From: Sphingobacteriales bacterium
Lineage (GTDB): Bacteria > Bacteroidota > Bacteroidia > Chitinophagales > JADIYW01
NCBI GenBank assembly: GCA_947460245.1
Contig: CANHGL010000001.1
Coordinates: forward strand, 62,001 to 126,000
Length of the DNA stretch: 64,000 nt
Direction of reading: 5' to 3'
This document shows positions 37,230 through 45,871 of this stretch, one piece after another. Position 1 is the first letter of the stretch, and each line of letters begins with the position of its first letter. Both the position numbers and the translations under genes were made by a program. Under the pieces are notes generated by a model. The model ran no database searches. It was not told the origin of the DNA and worked only from the letters and a program-made list of their open reading frames with translations.

Positions 37230-38738
37230 ATGGCTATACAAGGCAAGGCATCCAAAGATTTTTCTGTCATAATAACGGGTACCGGCTTCTCCGGAATAAG
37301 TGTAGGGATTCAGCTTAAAAAAGCTGGGTTTCATAATTTTAAAATATTAGAGAAAGCACCTGAGGTGGGAGGCACCTGGAGAGATAATACATATCCTGGG
37401 GCAGCTTGTGACGTTAAATCCAATCTTTATTCCTTTTCCTTTGAGCCCAATCCCAACTGGAGCAGAGAATATTCAGCGCAACCAGAGATCCTGTCTTATA
37501 TCAAGCATTGCGTTAAGAAATATAATCTGGAAGAGCATATCGTTTATAATTGGGAAGTAAAAACATCGATATATCATGAAGATACCGCCACCTGGGAAAT
37601 CATTAACACCAAGAAGGAGCAGCTCTTCTGTAATGTAGTTGTATTCGGTAATGGGCCACTGCATATCCCTAGCCTACCCAACATACCTGGTATACATGAT
37701 TTTCAAGGAGCAATTTTTCACTCAGCAAGATGGAACCATGACTATGATTTAAAGGGAAAGAATGTATGCGTTATCGGCACGGGCGCAAGTGCAATTCAGT
37801 TTGTTCCCGAAATACAACCCAAAGTTAAACAGCTTTACCTGATGCAGAGGACAGCCCCTTGGGTGCTCCCTAAGCCAGATAGTGAATTTACGCCTACTCA
37901 GCATACGTTATTTGAGAAACTCCCAATAATACAACAACTGAATCGTGATTTCATTTATTACCTAAATGAAGCACAGGTACTTGGCTTTATGTATGAAGAA
38001 CGCATTCTAAAATTGGGAGAGCGCATTGGATTAAGACATCTAAAAAAATATATTAAAGATGAAACACTTAGAAAAAAATTAACACCAACTTACAGATTGG
38101 GTTGTAAGCGTGTGTTACTCTCTAACAACTACTATCCTGCACTCGCTCAAAGCAATGTAGATGTAGTAACGGAAGGTATAGAAAAATTCACTGAAACAAC
38201 CGTAGTTAGTAAAGATGGAAAACAGAGAGCAATAGATGCAATTATTTTAGGCACAGGATTCCATGTGGCTGATAGCTTTCAGTATTTCGATGTTCATGGA
38301 AGAGGCGGCATTCAAATGAAAGATGCTTTTATGAATGGACCAGAGGCCTATTATGGTGCTTCTATTCATCACTTCCCAAATATGTTTATGATGCTTGGCC
38401 CTAATACAGGCTTGGGACATAATTCTATGATTTATATGATAGAATCTCAGACTAACTTCGTCATAGATGGTATACAAAAGATGATAGCTCAAGATTTACG
38501 ATCTGTTGAAGTTAAGAAAGAGGTTCAAGATGATTTTAATATAAGTATCCAACAAAAGCTAAAGAATACTATTTGGGATTCTGGATGTAAAAGCTGGTAT
38601 ATTAGTGAAAATGGCAAAAACCACACCGTATGGCCTGGTTTCACAACAGAATTCAGAAGAAGAACTAAAACAATCAATCTGAATGATTTTATTTTAGAGA
38701 AGAATAGCATCAAAAAAGGTGAAGCAGAATGGGCATAA
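37230..38738 (+). CDS. Baeyer-Villiger-type flavin monooxygenase
   Basis: A 502-residue FAD- and NADPH-dependent oxygenase. From ATG 37230 the first dinucleotide motif GTGFSG is at 17-22, the second (VCVIGTGASAIQF) near 180, and between them lies a fingerprint FQGAIFHSARWN at 158-169. It fits the Baeyer-Villiger pattern FxGxxxHxxxW(P/D) except for Asn at the last place. Known relatives turn ketones into esters or lactones or oxidise N and S atoms; the substrate here is unknown. An in-frame ATG at 37176 is rejected because the extension lacks family similarity. Confidence 0.85.
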   Translation: MAIQGKASKDFSVIITGTGFSGISVGIQLKKAGFHNFKILEKAPEVGGTWRDNTYPGAACDVKSNLYSFSFEPNPNWSREYSAQPEILSYIKHCVKKYNLEEHIVYNWEVKTSIYHEDTATWEIINTKKEQLFCNVVVFGNGPLHIPSLPNIPGIHDFQGAIFHSARWNHDYDLKGKNVCVIGTGASAIQFVPEIQPKVKQLYLMQRTAPWVLPKPDSEFTPTQHTLFEKLPIIQQLNRDFIYYLNEAQVLGFMYEERILKLGERIGLRHLKKYIKDETLRKKLTPTYRLGCKRVLLSNNYYPALAQSNVDVVTEGIEKFTETTVVSKDGKQRAIDAIILGTGFHVADSFQYFDVHGRGGIQMKDAFMNGPEAYYGASIHHFPNMFMMLGPNTGLGHNSMIYMIESQTNFVIDGIQKMIAQDLRSVEVKKEVQDDFNISIQQKLKNTIWDSGCKSWYISENGKNHTVWPGFTTEFRRRTKTINLNDFILEKNSIKKGEAEWA

Positions 38739-38859
38739 GTCTCACTATGTACTCTAAAATCGATTCCTAAGAAATAACACCTATCATTTTAAGGCTTATA
38801 TTTTATATTCTTAACCCAGTGTTAGTGCTTTATGCTATTGTGCAATGGAGACATATTTT

Positions 38860-38867
38860 TATCTTTG
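38860..38867 (+). promoter_or_regulatory. -33/-7 promoter of glyS
   Basis: TATCTTTG matches TAnnTTTG, with TTG at 38838-38840 exactly 19 bases upstream. Predicted start is about 38871, three bases from the ATG at 38874. Confidence 0.65.
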
Positions 38868-38873
38868 TTCATT

Positions 38874-40400
38874 ATGGCCGAAATAGAAAGTTTACAAAAG
38901 ATTGTTTCACATTGCAAAGAGTATGGATTCATCTTCCCATCCAGCGAAATTTATGATAACCTTGGAGCCGTTTACGACTATGGTCCTTTTGGCGTAGAAC
39001 TAAAGAACCATATCAAAGAATATTGGTGGAAGAGTATGGTTCAGATGCACGAGAATATCGTTGGCCTTGATGCAGCAATTTTTATGCATCCTACAACCTG
39101 GAAAGCATCCGGACACTTAGACAGTTTCTCTGATCCGCTAATTGATAATAAGGATTCCAAAAAAAGATATCGCGCTGATGTATTATTAGAAGAAAAGATT
39201 GATAAGCTAAAGGAGAAGGGAGAAAAAGAACTCACTAAAAAAGGCATCGAATTATCTTCCTCTGAAGAAGAGAAAGCTAAGGCAAGTCGCGATTATGCAA
39301 AGGCACTACAACTCGAAACAGCCTATACAAAAGCTGCTGAAGCCTCTGATTTTAAACGCTACAAAGAACTTATTGAGGAATATGAGATTGCCTGCGAAGT
39401 ATCTGGCTCCAGAAACTGGACGGATGTACGTCAGTTTAATTTAATGTTTGGCACCAAAATGGGCGCAGTAGATGAAATGGCTACAGAATTATACCTTCGA
39501 CCAGAAACGGCACAAGGTATTTTTGTGAACTTCCTTAATGTGCAGAAGTCGGCCAGAATGAAAATACCATTTGGTATTGCTCAGATAGGTAAAGCATTCC
39601 GTAATGAAATCGTAGCGCGACAGTTTATCTTCCGGATGCGAGAATTTGAACAGATGGAAATGCAATTCTTTGTTCGTCCTGGTTCAGAATTGGAATGGTT
39701 TAAGACCTGGAAAGAGACACGTATGAAATGGCACCTTGCCCTTGGTTCATCCCAGGACAGCCTGCGTTTCCACGTACACGAAAAGCTGGCACACTATGCC
39801 AATGCAGCCGAAGATATACAATTTAAGTTTCCAATCGGATTTAAAGAGCTTGAAGGTATTCATTCAAGAACTGACTTTGACCTTACTGAACATCAGAAAT
39901 TCTCTGGAAAGAAATTACAGTACTTTGATGCAGAACTCAACCAGAACTATGTTCCCTATGTTATCGAAACATCCATAGGCCTTGATCGTATGTTCCTGAG
40001 AATAATGAGCGAGTGCCTGAAGGAAGAAACATTGGAATCCGGAGAGACAAGAATCGTACTAAATCTACCTCCTGCATTGGCTCCGATTAAAGTAGCTGTC
40101 TTGCCTTTAGTAAAGAAAGATGGACTGCCAGAAAAAGCCAGAGAGATCTTGAATGTATTAAAATTTGTTGGACGCACCTTCTATGAAGAAAAAGATGCCA
40201 TAGGTAAACGATACAGAAGAATGGATGCCATAGGTACTCCTTACTGCATAACAGTAGACCACCAGACGCTGGAAGATAATACTGTTACGCTGCGTGTTCG
40301 CGATACTATGGAGCAAGAACGTATTAATATCTCTGAGGTAGCCAGAATCGTAGGTGAAAAAGTAGATATGAATAACTTGCTTCGTAAAGCAATAGCATAA
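38874..40400 (+). CDS. glyS: Glycyl-tRNA synthetase (dimeric, single-chain type)
   Basis: Class II enzyme that charges tRNA-Gly. From ATG 38874 the 508-residue product has GFIFPSSEIYDNLGAVYDYGP at the start, motif 2 AQIGKAFRNEIVARQFIFRMREFEQ and motif 3 YVIETSIGLDRM, then an anticodon-binding domain from about 415. A charged insertion (about 95-160, LEEKIDKLKEKGEKELTKKG and onward) sits where several relatives have a zinc-binding cysteine cluster, which is absent here. The stop overlaps the next gene's ATG by one base. Confidence 0.95.
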   Translation: MAEIESLQKIVSHCKEYGFIFPSSEIYDNLGAVYDYGPFGVELKNHIKEYWWKSMVQMHENIVGLDAAIFMHPTTWKASGHLDSFSDPLIDNKDSKKRYRADVLLEEKIDKLKEKGEKELTKKGIELSSSEEEKAKASRDYAKALQLETAYTKAAEASDFKRYKELIEEYEIACEVSGSRNWTDVRQFNLMFGTKMGAVDEMATELYLRPETAQGIFVNFLNVQKSARMKIPFGIAQIGKAFRNEIVARQFIFRMREFEQMEMQFFVRPGSELEWFKTWKETRMKWHLALGSSQDSLRFHVHEKLAHYANAAEDIQFKFPIGFKELEGIHSRTDFDLTEHQKFSGKKLQYFDAELNQNYVPYVIETSIGLDRMFLRIMSECLKEETLESGETRIVLNLPPALAPIKVAVLPLVKKDGLPEKAREILNVLKFVGRTFYEEKDAIGKRYRRMDAIGTPYCITVDHQTLEDNTVTLRVRDTMEQERINISEVARIVGEKVDMNNLLRKAIA

Positions 40401-40858
40401 TGCCGCACAGGTTACTATATATTGTAATTATCCTTCTGCTTACTGTATCTTGTTTCGCAGGCAATCCTCTTTTACGGGGAACCTGGAAAGGGTACATTAC
40501 CTCCAAGAGCTTAGACAAGGATAATAAAGATGGCCTGCCCACAACGCTAACTATCATTGACGACAATAATGCCGGACAAGTAGTAGGAGAAATGACAGTT
40601 CAATACAGGTACCAGACTGATATATACAAGGCTAAATATGCCATACAAGGAGAATTGAATTATCAGAAATTCAGCATCAGCTTTACTCAGACTCGACTCA
40701 TCTACAGCGATTTATTACCCAAAGGACTAAACTGGTGCTTCGGATCAGCTACCTTAAAAATCTTTAGAAGTACCTACAAGAAAAAAATCTATATGGATGG
40801 ATATATGAACTCCAACTGTGGAAAAGAGAAGATGCGCGTAATATTAGTACGCCAATAA
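40400..40858 (+). CDS. Exported protein of unknown function downstream of glyS
   Basis: A 152-residue protein with a signal peptide (RLLYIVIILLLTVSCFA). The mature part reads as beta-rich: LLRGTWKGYITSKSL, VVGEMTVQYRYQTDIYKAKY and GSATLKIFRSTYKKKIYMDGYM suggest a small lipocalin-like or barrel fold. It shares a base with the glyS stop (TAATG) and so is translationally coupled to it. The cysteine at the end of the hydrophobic stretch could be a lipidation site (TVSCFA), but the motif is weak. Function unknown. Confidence 0.6.
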   Translation: MPHRLLYIVIILLLTVSCFAGNPLLRGTWKGYITSKSLDKDNKDGLPTTLTIIDDNNAGQVVGEMTVQYRYQTDIYKAKYAIQGELNYQKFSISFTQTRLIYSDLLPKGLNWCFGSATLKIFRSTYKKKIYMDGYMNSNCGKEKMRVILVRQ

Positions 40859-40909
40859 ATAGCCTTTAGGTTTTTTATTGTTTACCATAAAAATCAATAT
40901 CTTAATAAC

Positions 40910-41791
40910 ATGAAAAAAGTTATCTATTATTTCCTATTACTAAGCATTTCTTTTATTGCTGGATGTAAAAAGGAAAGCGATGAATCCAAACAAGGTGTAT
41001 TTACTGTTGTAACCTATAATATTGCAGGACTTCCTGAGCCCGCTTCAGGATCTCATCCATTCACCAATACTCCACTAATCAGCAGTCGTCTAAATAAGTA
41101 CGATTTAGTAAATGTTCAGGAAGACTTCAGCTATCATGATCTTCTGCTTAGCAATGACTATCACAAATACCGAAGCACATATGTAGCTAACAGCTCATTG
41201 GGAGATGGACTCAATATGTTATCTCAATTTGTGTTCTTGAATTTTATGCGAACTCAATGGGAAGACTGCAATGGAACTGACTGCTTTACACCAAAGGGAT
41301 TTACTTACAGCAGACTAAAGTTAAATACTAAGGCATATATAGACATATACAATGTTCACTGCAATGCAGGAAGCGATGTTTTGGATCTCACAGCACGCAG
41401 AAAAAATATTCTGCAGCTCTGCAAATACATAGAATTCCGCTCTGCAGGCAATGCCGTTATTATCATGGGCGACACCAATTGCAGATATACGAGAACAGGC
41501 GATAATATCCGAGAAATACTGAGCAGAGGATTTAAAGACTCCTGGATAGAAATGGAAAGAAATGGTGTTTTACCTAATCAGGATGGAATAGCTTTAACCG
41601 ATTGCGACCCATCTTCACCTTACGCAAATTGCGAAGTAGTAGATAAGATATTCTACAGAAGTAACGATATGATAAAATTAACACCCTTGGAATACTCTAT
41701 ACCAGGAGATGCGTTTCTGGATAGCAACAATGAGTGGCTTTCTGACCACAGACCAGTATATACTAAATTCCAGTTCGAGGTATTAAAATAA
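40910..41791 (+). CDS. Endonuclease/exonuclease/phosphatase-family lipoprotein
   Basis: A 293-residue predicted lipoprotein; the signal peptide ends in a lipobox (SFIAGCKKE). The fold residues of the family are visible: TYNIAGLPEP, the metal-binding Glu in NVQEDFSYHD, VHCNAGS, GDTNCRY and the terminal SDHRPVYTKF. Family members include DNases and phospholipases such as sphingomyelinase. Export to the envelope and the family split suggest a phosphodiesterase acting on lipid or extracellular nucleic acid; which one is unknown. It is followed by a convergent gene. Confidence 0.78.
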   Translation: MKKVIYYFLLLSISFIAGCKKESDESKQGVFTVVTYNIAGLPEPASGSHPFTNTPLISSRLNKYDLVNVQEDFSYHDLLLSNDYHKYRSTYVANSSLGDGLNMLSQFVFLNFMRTQWEDCNGTDCFTPKGFTYSRLKLNTKAYIDIYNVHCNAGSDVLDLTARRKNILQLCKYIEFRSAGNAVIIMGDTNCRYTRTGDNIREILSRGFKDSWIEMERNGVLPNQDGIALTDCDPSSPYANCEVVDKIFYRSNDMIKLTPLEYSIPGDAFLDSNNEWLSDHRPVYTKFQFEVLK

Positions 41792-41803
41792 GCTAAAGTC
41801 TAA

Positions 41804-42562
41804 TTATTCTAAAAAGGATTTAACCACTTCATTAGCCCTCTCGAGTTCATCCTGTGATCCAATATCAATCCAGATATCATCGTCATGATGATACGCCTTT
41901 ATTCGTTGAGTATTACAAATATCGAGATACCAGTCTACCATAGAGAACTTTCCTTTACGCTGGTTATACTTAAAAATTTCAGGCGATAGTATGTGATAAC
42001 CGCTAAATGCAAATTCATGCAAAGGATATTCTGCAGTAGTTTGCTCCGCGGAAAGATTCGTTTTTCTAGGAATAACAATACGTTCCTCCTTTACGTGCTC
42101 CCAACCAAAGAGGACATCCTCATCATCGAATAAAAAATATCGGGAAGAAGATCGATTACGCACTGCTAAAGTTGCCATGGCATCATTCTGCAGATGCTGC
42201 TGATAAAAATTTATAAGATTAATATTTGTCAGGATATCTGCATTACACAATAAAAAAGGTAGACCGTCATCAAAAAAATGACGTGCCTTCCAGAGCCCAC
42301 CACCTGTTTCCAGGATTTCATCTGATTCATCTGAAATTTCAATACGCATTCCAAAATTTTCTTGTTGTTGTAGAAAATCTGTTACCTGATGAGCCAGATA
42401 ATGTACATTTATAATCACCTCATTGAAACCATATTTTTTAAGTTGCTCCATCACTATCTGCAGCATCGGTTTACCTCCCACTTCTATCAATGCCTTCGGA
42501 CAATTATCCGTTAGGGGCCTAAGTCTAGTACCCAATCCAGCGGCAAAGATCATTGCTTTCAT
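41804..42562 (-). CDS. Sugar-1-phosphate nucleotidyltransferase (MurU-like)
   Basis: A 252-residue enzyme with the nucleotidyltransferase signature FAAGLGTRLRPLTDNCPKAL at the N-terminus and the metal-binding LLCNADILTNINL near 110. Size and pattern fit MurU/HddC-type enzymes that join a nucleotide to a sugar 1-phosphate. It starts five bases after the kinase-RapZ fusion gene. In Pseudomonas putida MurU works with the kinase AmgK in cell-wall sugar recycling; the pairing here suggests a similar route but does not prove the sugar. Confidence 0.8.
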   Translation of the reverse strand: MKAMIFAAGLGTRLRPLTDNCPKALIEVGGKPMLQIVMEQLKKYGFNEVIINVHYLAHQVTDFLQQQENFGMRIEISDESDEILETGGGLWKARHFFDDGLPFLLCNADILTNINLINFYQQHLQNDAMATLAVRNRSSSRYFLFDDEDVLFGWEHVKEERIVIPRKTNLSAEQTTAEYPLHEFAFSGYHILSPEIFKYNQRKGKFSMVDWYLDICNTQRIKAYHHDDDIWIDIGSQDELERANEVVKSFLE

Positions 42563-42567
42563 CTTAC

Positions 42568-44022
42568 TTAAATATTTTGGCCTTGTAATTCGCGTTCAAT
42601 ATGCTTTACCTCAACCGGAAGCTTATATTTATCACGAATATATTTAGCAGTTTGTTCTGCGCAATATACGCTGCGGTGTTGCCCACCCGTACAACCGAAG
42701 TTAACTTGAAGGAATTCAAAATCTCGCTCCAGATAATCCTGTATGTTAATGTCTATGACTTTGTAAACGCTGTCTAAAAACTCCTTCACTTTACTCTTCG
42801 TTTCCAGGAACTCTATTACTGCCTTATCTTTCCCATGAAATTCCTTGTAAGGCTCATACCTGCCTGGATTGTGTATACCCCGACAATCGAATACAAAACC
42901 TCCGCCATTGCCGGAAGCATCTGCAGGAATCCCCCGCCTGTAGGAAAAACTATTAACGGTCACCTTTAATCGCTTGTGCTCAGATGATGGCAAGGTCATC
43001 GCCATATTATCACCTTTTAACAACTGCTCATAATCAACTCTACAGAGTTGTTGCAAAACACTGTTTAACTCAGGTAATTCAATATCCAATTTAATATTCT
43101 CGAGATACCAACGTATATTTTCAATGGCTGGAATAATACTCTCGATAAAGTGACTACGCCTTTCGATTAGCCCTCTGAAACCATAAGCACCTAAAACCTG
43201 TAACATACGAATAAGTACAAATCCGTAATACCTCTTTTTAAAATCTTCTTTATCTATGCTTATGTGCTCTGCAACCTGAATTGCGTAATAATCAAATAGC
43301 TCTTCTCTTATAGCATATGGTATTTTTGCTCCTGCCTGCCATAAAAGAGAAGCTGCATCATACTGCAACGGGCCTTTTCTACCGCCCTGATAATCGATAA
43401 AGAAAATTTTATTATTGTGTACCATGACGTTGCGCGACTGACAATCTCTAAACATAAAATAGAGGTTCTTTTCCTCCAATAGATAATCGCAAAGCCAATG
43501 GAAGTCCTTATTCAGTTTTACTTCACTAAAATGAACTCGAGCAATTCTAGCAAAATAATATTTAAAACTGTTGAGATCCCAAAACATCGAACTTCTATTA
43601 AAGCGCTGAATAGGGTAACAGGATGCATAATCAAATCCTTCTGCCCCCTTTATTTGAAGAACAGACAGCTGCTTTAGCACCTCTTTCAGATAAACTACAA
43701 CCTCATTATCTATACCTTTTTCTTTGATAATAGAATATAATGATACGTCTCCCAGATCCTCTTGAAGATAGTAGTGCCTATCCTCAGTTACAGCAAAAAC
43801 CTGAGGGACAGCAATATGTTTCTTGTGAAAGTGCCGCGTATGATGAATGAATACTTCGTTCTCTCTTATATCGTCACCATAGGTTCCCACTGCCACATGA
43901 GATGCACTGCTTAGCCGGAAATAAATCCGATCAGAACCCGCCTGAGGAAGCCGAACAACAGAAGAACACTCCTCTTGAAAATGCAATTGAAATAATTGGC
44001 CCAGTATTTCTTCGTGCGTCAT
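42568..44022 (-). CDS. Phosphotransferase (AmgK-like) fused to a RapZ C-terminal domain
   Basis: A 484-residue fusion. Residues 1-345 form an aminoglycoside-phosphotransferase-like kinase with FRDCQSRN at 191-198 (Phe in place of the usual His) and IDYQGG at 209-214. Residues 351-484 match the C-terminal domain of RapZ: NSFSYRRGIPADASGNGGG, FVFDCRGIHNPG and GCTGGQHRS at 443-451. The RapZ ATP-binding half is absent. In Escherichia coli this domain senses glucosamine 6-phosphate. With the MurU-like gene next door, a sensor-linked amino-sugar kinase is a reasonable inference. Confidence 0.8.
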   Translation of the reverse strand: MTHEEILGQLFQLHFQEECSSVVRLPQAGSDRIYFRLSSASHVAVGTYGDDIRENEVFIHHTRHFHKKHIAVPQVFAVTEDRHYYLQEDLGDVSLYSIIKEKGIDNEVVVYLKEVLKQLSVLQIKGAEGFDYASCYPIQRFNRSSMFWDLNSFKYYFARIARVHFSEVKLNKDFHWLCDYLLEEKNLYFMFRDCQSRNVMVHNNKIFFIDYQGGRKGPLQYDAASLLWQAGAKIPYAIREELFDYYAIQVAEHISIDKEDFKKRYYGFVLIRMLQVLGAYGFRGLIERRSHFIESIIPAIENIRWYLENIKLDIELPELNSVLQQLCRVDYEQLLKGDNMAMTLPSSEHKRLKVTVNSFSYRRGIPADASGNGGGFVFDCRGIHNPGRYEPYKEFHGKDKAVIEFLETKSKVKEFLDSVYKVIDINIQDYLERDFEFLQVNFGCTGGQHRSVYCAEQTAKYIRDKYKLPVEVKHIERELQGQNI

Positions 44023-44026
44023 ACAG

Positions 44027-44034
44027 TAAAGATA
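44027..44034 (-). promoter_or_regulatory. -7-like box of the kinase-RapZ gene
   Basis: The minus strand reads TATCTTTA, one base from TAnnTTTG, ending four bases before ATG 44022. It gives the kinase and MurU-like genes their own promoter, separate from the upstream dehydrogenase gene. Confidence 0.4.
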
Positions 44035-44050
44035 CTATGAAAATTCATTT

Positions 44051-45040
44051 TTATATTTCTACAACTATCTTGCCAAATTGCTCGTTGCCCTTCATTCTAT
44101 CAAAAGCGGCAACAGCATCATCTAAATTGTAAACCCTGTCCAAGATAGGATGTATCTTGTGCTCTCTGCAAAAATCAAGCATCTTAAAGAAATCCTCATC
44201 ACTCCCCATCGTACTTCCCAATAATTGAAGGTGATTCCAGAAGATGAGCCTCATATTAAGATCCTTTGGCAAACCTCTTGTTGCACCATAAAATACAAAC
44301 TTACCTGCGGGTTTTAGAGCTGCTAATAATTCATTCATTCCATCTCCGCAGGCAGAATCGATGATTAAATCAAAATTGCCTATCGATTTTGCCAGATCCT
44401 TTACCGCATTAGTTTGTGTATAATTTATACCACCCTTTGCACCTAATCCAATACAATGTTGTATTACCGAATCCTTACTGGAAGTAATGTAAGTATTTGC
44501 ACCAACCGCTATAGAGAAGAGAAAGGCAAATTGAGCGACACCCCCACCTACTCCGGAGATTAGCACATTCATTCCTTTCTGCACTTTACCTTTGTTGAAT
44601 AGAGCATTATAGGCTGTTAATCCAGCTAAAGGAAGAGCTGCGGCCTCCTCCATAGGAAGATAGTCAGGCTGCTCGTATAAACGATCCATATCCACCACAA
44701 TATATTCTGCTAACGTACCAAAAGAAGGCATTCCAAGTATCTGATACTCCTTAGCCTGAAACCTATTGTCTCTACCCCAATCTATGTTGGGATTAATAAT
44801 TACAGCCTTACCAAGCCACTTTTCCTCTGCTTTATTCCCTACCTCTTCTACTATTCCGACACCATCGGACCCTAAAACAGCAGGCAACTGAATCTTGGCA
44901 TATTGCCCCTCACGAATCCACTGATCACGATGGTTCAACGCCGCATAATGCACCTTTACCAGACACTGTGAAGGACCCATTGACGGTCTGTCTATCTCTT
45001 CTATTCTAAAAGAATCTTGTTTTAATACTAATGCTCTCAT
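44051..45040 (-). CDS. Zinc-type alcohol dehydrogenase/quinone reductase-like protein
   Basis: Medium-chain dehydrogenase/reductase of 329 residues. N-terminal GroES-like domain: QCLVKVHYAALNHRDQWIREG and LGSDGVGIVEEVG. The NAD(P)-binding domain has NVLISGVGGGVAQFA. The catalytic-zinc cysteine of true alcohol dehydrogenases is replaced (ALNHRD), so it resembles zinc-independent quinone reductases. Substrate unknown. It diverges from the TetR-efflux operon and has its own promoter at 45086-45093. Confidence 0.83.
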   Translation of the reverse strand: MRALVLKQDSFRIEEIDRPSMGPSQCLVKVHYAALNHRDQWIREGQYAKIQLPAVLGSDGVGIVEEVGNKAEEKWLGKAVIINPNIDWGRDNRFQAKEYQILGMPSFGTLAEYIVVDMDRLYEQPDYLPMEEAAALPLAGLTAYNALFNKGKVQKGMNVLISGVGGGVAQFAFLFSIAVGANTYITSSKDSVIQHCIGLGAKGGINYTQTNAVKDLAKSIGNFDLIIDSACGDGMNELLAALKPAGKFVFYGATRGLPKDLNMRLIFWNHLQLLGSTMGSDEDFFKMLDFCREHKIHPILDRVYNLDDAVAAFDRMKGNEQFGKIVVEI

Positions 45041-45085
45041 ATACCTATACTTAAACCTTTATCAATAGTAAAGCTATTCGTATAT

Positions 45086-45093
45086 CAAATCTA
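45086..45093 (-). promoter_or_regulatory. -33/-7 promoter of the dehydrogenase gene
   Basis: The minus strand reads TAGATTTG, matching TAnnTTTG, with TTG (plus-strand CAA at 45112-45114) 18 bases upstream. Start of transcription is expected near 45082, about 40 bases before the ATG at 45040. Confidence 0.6.
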
Positions 45094-45177
45094 ATAAATA
45101 CTTACGCCTTTCAATAGACTTAAGCCTAACGCCACCTTAAGAATTCCTGCTTAATGATAACTTAATGAAATAACCTT

Positions 45178-45205
45178 GGAAACTTTAGAACCTTTTAAAG
45201 TTTCC
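45178..45205. promoter_or_regulatory. Palindromic operator for the TetR-family regulator
   Basis: GGAAACTTTA (45178-45187) and TAAAGTTTCC (45196-45205) are a perfect 10-bp inverted repeat with an eight-base centre. It overlaps the -33 region of the promoter whose -7 box is at 45221-45228. This is where a TetR dimer would block transcription of its own gene and the efflux genes behind it. Confidence 0.7.
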
Positions 45206-45220
45206 TCAGTTTATTACGTA

Positions 45221-45228
45221 TACCTTTG
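45221..45228 (+). promoter_or_regulatory. -7 promoter box of the efflux operon
   Basis: TACCTTTG, a perfect match to TAnnTTTG. It predicts a start of transcription at about 45232, next to the ATG at 45233, so the mRNA should be leaderless. The -33 position falls inside the palindrome. Confidence 0.65.
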
Positions 45229-45232
45229 TAGT

Positions 45233-45871
45233 ATGGCAAAAAAGATAATAGCTAACGAGTCTTCTTCAACAGCAGTGTCCCTTAAGATACTAGAGAAAGC
45301 ACGTCAACTATTCAACACAATGGGTATCAGGAATACTACTATGGACGATTTGGCGAAGGCATTAGGTATATCTAAGAAAACACTTTATAAAGAATTTGCG
45401 AATAAGTCTGAATTAGTCTACTTTTTTGTAAAAAGTGACTTAAGTGCTTTAGAAGATAAAATTAAAACTATCTCCACTAATTGCGAGGATGCGATTGAAG
45501 AACTCTTACAGATTGCCGTTCTTACTTCATCTAATCTGCAGCTCTATCATCCCTATATACTTCGCGATATATCTAAATTCTATCCTGAAACGCTAGCACT
45601 GATTGAAGCGCACAAACAAAATTTTGGATACCAAAGCACCTTGCATAACCTAAGAAAAGGCATCAATCAAGGATTATATAGAAAAGACTTGAACCTTGAA
45701 TTGGCAACGTCTATTCGTCTCCACTTAAGTCTATTGCCATTTGAGTTAAACAATAGAGAACTAAATACAAACACTATATACAAGGAAATACTGGCTTATA
45801 ACCTTCATGCCATTTGCACAGAAAAAGGCATCGTCAACTATCAGAAATTACTAAAAAAAATAACACTTTAA
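45233..45871 (+). CDS. TetR-family transcriptional regulator
   Basis: A 212-residue repressor from ATG 45233. The N-terminal helix-turn-helix reads MDDLAKALGISKKTLYKEFA with NKSELVYFF after it (about residues 38-65). The C-terminal ligand domain is helical and unassigned. It is directly followed by the outer-membrane efflux gene, with the stop and ATG touching. A 28-bp palindrome lies just upstream, so it probably represses its own operon. An upstream ATG at 45176 is rejected because it lies before the promoter. Confidence 0.9.
   Translation: MAKKIIANESSSTAVSLKILEKARQLFNTMGIRNTTMDDLAKALGISKKTLYKEFANKSELVYFFVKSDLSALEDKIKTISTNCEDAIEELLQIAVLTSSNLQLYHPYILRDISKFYPETLALIEAHKQNFGYQSTLHNLRKGINQGLYRKDLNLELATSIRLHLSLLPFELNNRELNTNTIYKEILAYNLHAICTEKGIVNYQKLLKKITL

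Noticed and set aside
40859-40885. Possible terminator after the glyS-linked gene (CCT/AGG with T-run)
   Set aside because: Stem is only three to four pairs, too weak to claim.
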